From: CAYFZR01 sp046760505 [NCBI: Candidatus Hydrothermarchaeota archaeon]
GTDB lineage: Archaea > CAYFZR01
DNA length: 13,779 bases
Direction: 5' to 3'
Assembly (NCBI GenBank): GCA_046760505.1
Contig: JBHIEG010000037.1
Coordinates: 1 to 13,779 of the forward strand
Both the position numbers and the translations under genes were made by a program. Below the pieces are notes generated by a model, which searched no databases, was not told where the DNA came from, and was given only the letters and a program-made list of their open reading frames with translations. This document shows positions 13,134 through 13,779 of the stretch, piece by piece. Each line of letters opens with the position of its first letter. Positions within the stretch are counted from its first letter, which is position 1.

Positions 13134-13779
13134 CTATTCTATCAAATCTTCTTCTATCTCTCTATCACTTTCTATATATAAATCAGGCCAGATTCGAACC
13201 TCTGAGTCTACGAGTGCCCTATCATCCAACTTGGTTCTTGCACCAATTACAGCTAAATTTTCAATTTCACATTCCGATCCAATTTCGACTTCATTATCTA
13301 TAATGCAACCTATCAATCTAGTTCTCTCCTCCACCTCTACTTCATCGAAGATTTTTGCGGATAATAGTTTTGAATGGTCTTTTATTTTCACACTATTTCC
13401 AATTGTAGAATATGGGCCGATTATCACCTCATCTCCTATATTTACGTGGTTCCCGATGAGTACCGGTCCGATTACCTTTGTATTTTCTCCAATAACAACA
13501 TTATGTCCAATTTGCACTGGTCCTACGATATAAGCATCCTCCATACGGACTTTACCTGTTATAACACTTCCGCTCATTTCATTCATCAAATCATTTACTG
13601 ATTTCGAATAGCTGCTGGGTCATCCCACATCAGTCCATCTGTCAGCTGAAAGAAATCCATAAATCTTCTTTCCTTCTCCTATTATACGGGAATCACATCA
13701 TATGCAAAATCTTTTCGTGTACCTTTCTCTATATAATCAAAGATCTCAGGTTCGAAGATGTATATGCCCATACTCACTA
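13134..13779 (-). pseudogene. NDP-sugar pyrophosphorylase (glucose-/mannose-1-phosphate nucleotidyltransferase type), broken, 5' end off window
   Basis: The minus-strand frame from the right edge reads VSMGIYIFEPEIFDYIEKGT and KDFAYDVIP, the end of a nucleotidyl transferase domain. After one missing base near 13684-13688 it continues GEGKKIYGFLSADRWTDVG, then hits TGA at 13620-13622, then PSSYSKSVNDLMN and a left-handed beta-helix of hexapeptide repeats (VGPVQIGHNVVIGENTKVIG and so on). This is the domain order of archaeal sugar-1-phosphate nucleotidylyltransferases that make UDP-/GDP-/dTDP-sugars. The TGA stands where homologs have one residue between DVG and PSSY. An NDP-sugar supplier near treT would make metabolic sense. 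With one frameshift and one nonsense codon the gene looks dead unless the read is faulty. Substrate is not predictable. Confidence 0.75.

Noticed and set aside
13175-13210. tRNA T-arm-like GGTTCGAATCTGG on the minus strand
   Set aside because: It lies in frame inside the beta-helix coding sequence (SEVRIWPD), and no cloverleaf partner arms are present.
7727-13622. TGA recoded as a sense codon in this genome
   Set aside because: The histone, the second antitoxin and the MNT gene all appear to end in TGA at the expected family length or overlap, so TGA works as a stop here.

Overview
The window is archaeal. It encodes a 69-residue histone-fold protein, a complete TFB (archaeal TFIIB) with zinc ribbon, and a TreT-type trehalose synthase beside a DUF5752 protein. 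Several genes have a TATA-like box about 26 bp before the start codon and no leader. The DNA is AT-rich and gene content points to a euryarchaeal-type thermophile or a relative, but the sequence alone does not fix the lineage.

Left and middle (1-9146) form an accessory, defence-like island. After a partial gene and a 41-aa gene at the edge comes a gene-poor stretch with an array of four 89-bp repeats (771-1188). Three nucleotidyltransferase toxin-antitoxin-like loci follow. The first is an AbiE pair on + (1369-3054). The second is an AbiEi-like regulator plus nucleotidyltransferase on - (4727 to 3345), converging on the first. The third is a HEPN-MNT pair on + (5879-6770). Loci two and three have striking palindromic operators at their promoters. 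A small winged-helix gene (5229-5537) lies between them, and a decayed copy of its 3' end sits at 9007-9146. A broken tyrosine integrase (about 7361-8595) and an IS-end-like sequence (6892) suggest an integrated or eroding mobile element.

Right side (9214-13779) looks like stable chromosome. The histone (-) and TFB (+) genes are divergent, and treT and its DUF5752 partner form a 4-bp-overlapping operon on -. A broken NDP-sugar pyrophosphorylase (-) runs off the window end.

Five genes (abiEii, the second nucleotidyltransferase, the integrase, the winged-helix remnant and the NDP-sugar gene) each carry a frameshift, and all five are in the same sense: one base missing. The integrase and NDP-sugar genes also carry an in-frame TGA. 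This is either real decay, a deletion-biased assembly error, or, less likely, recoding.
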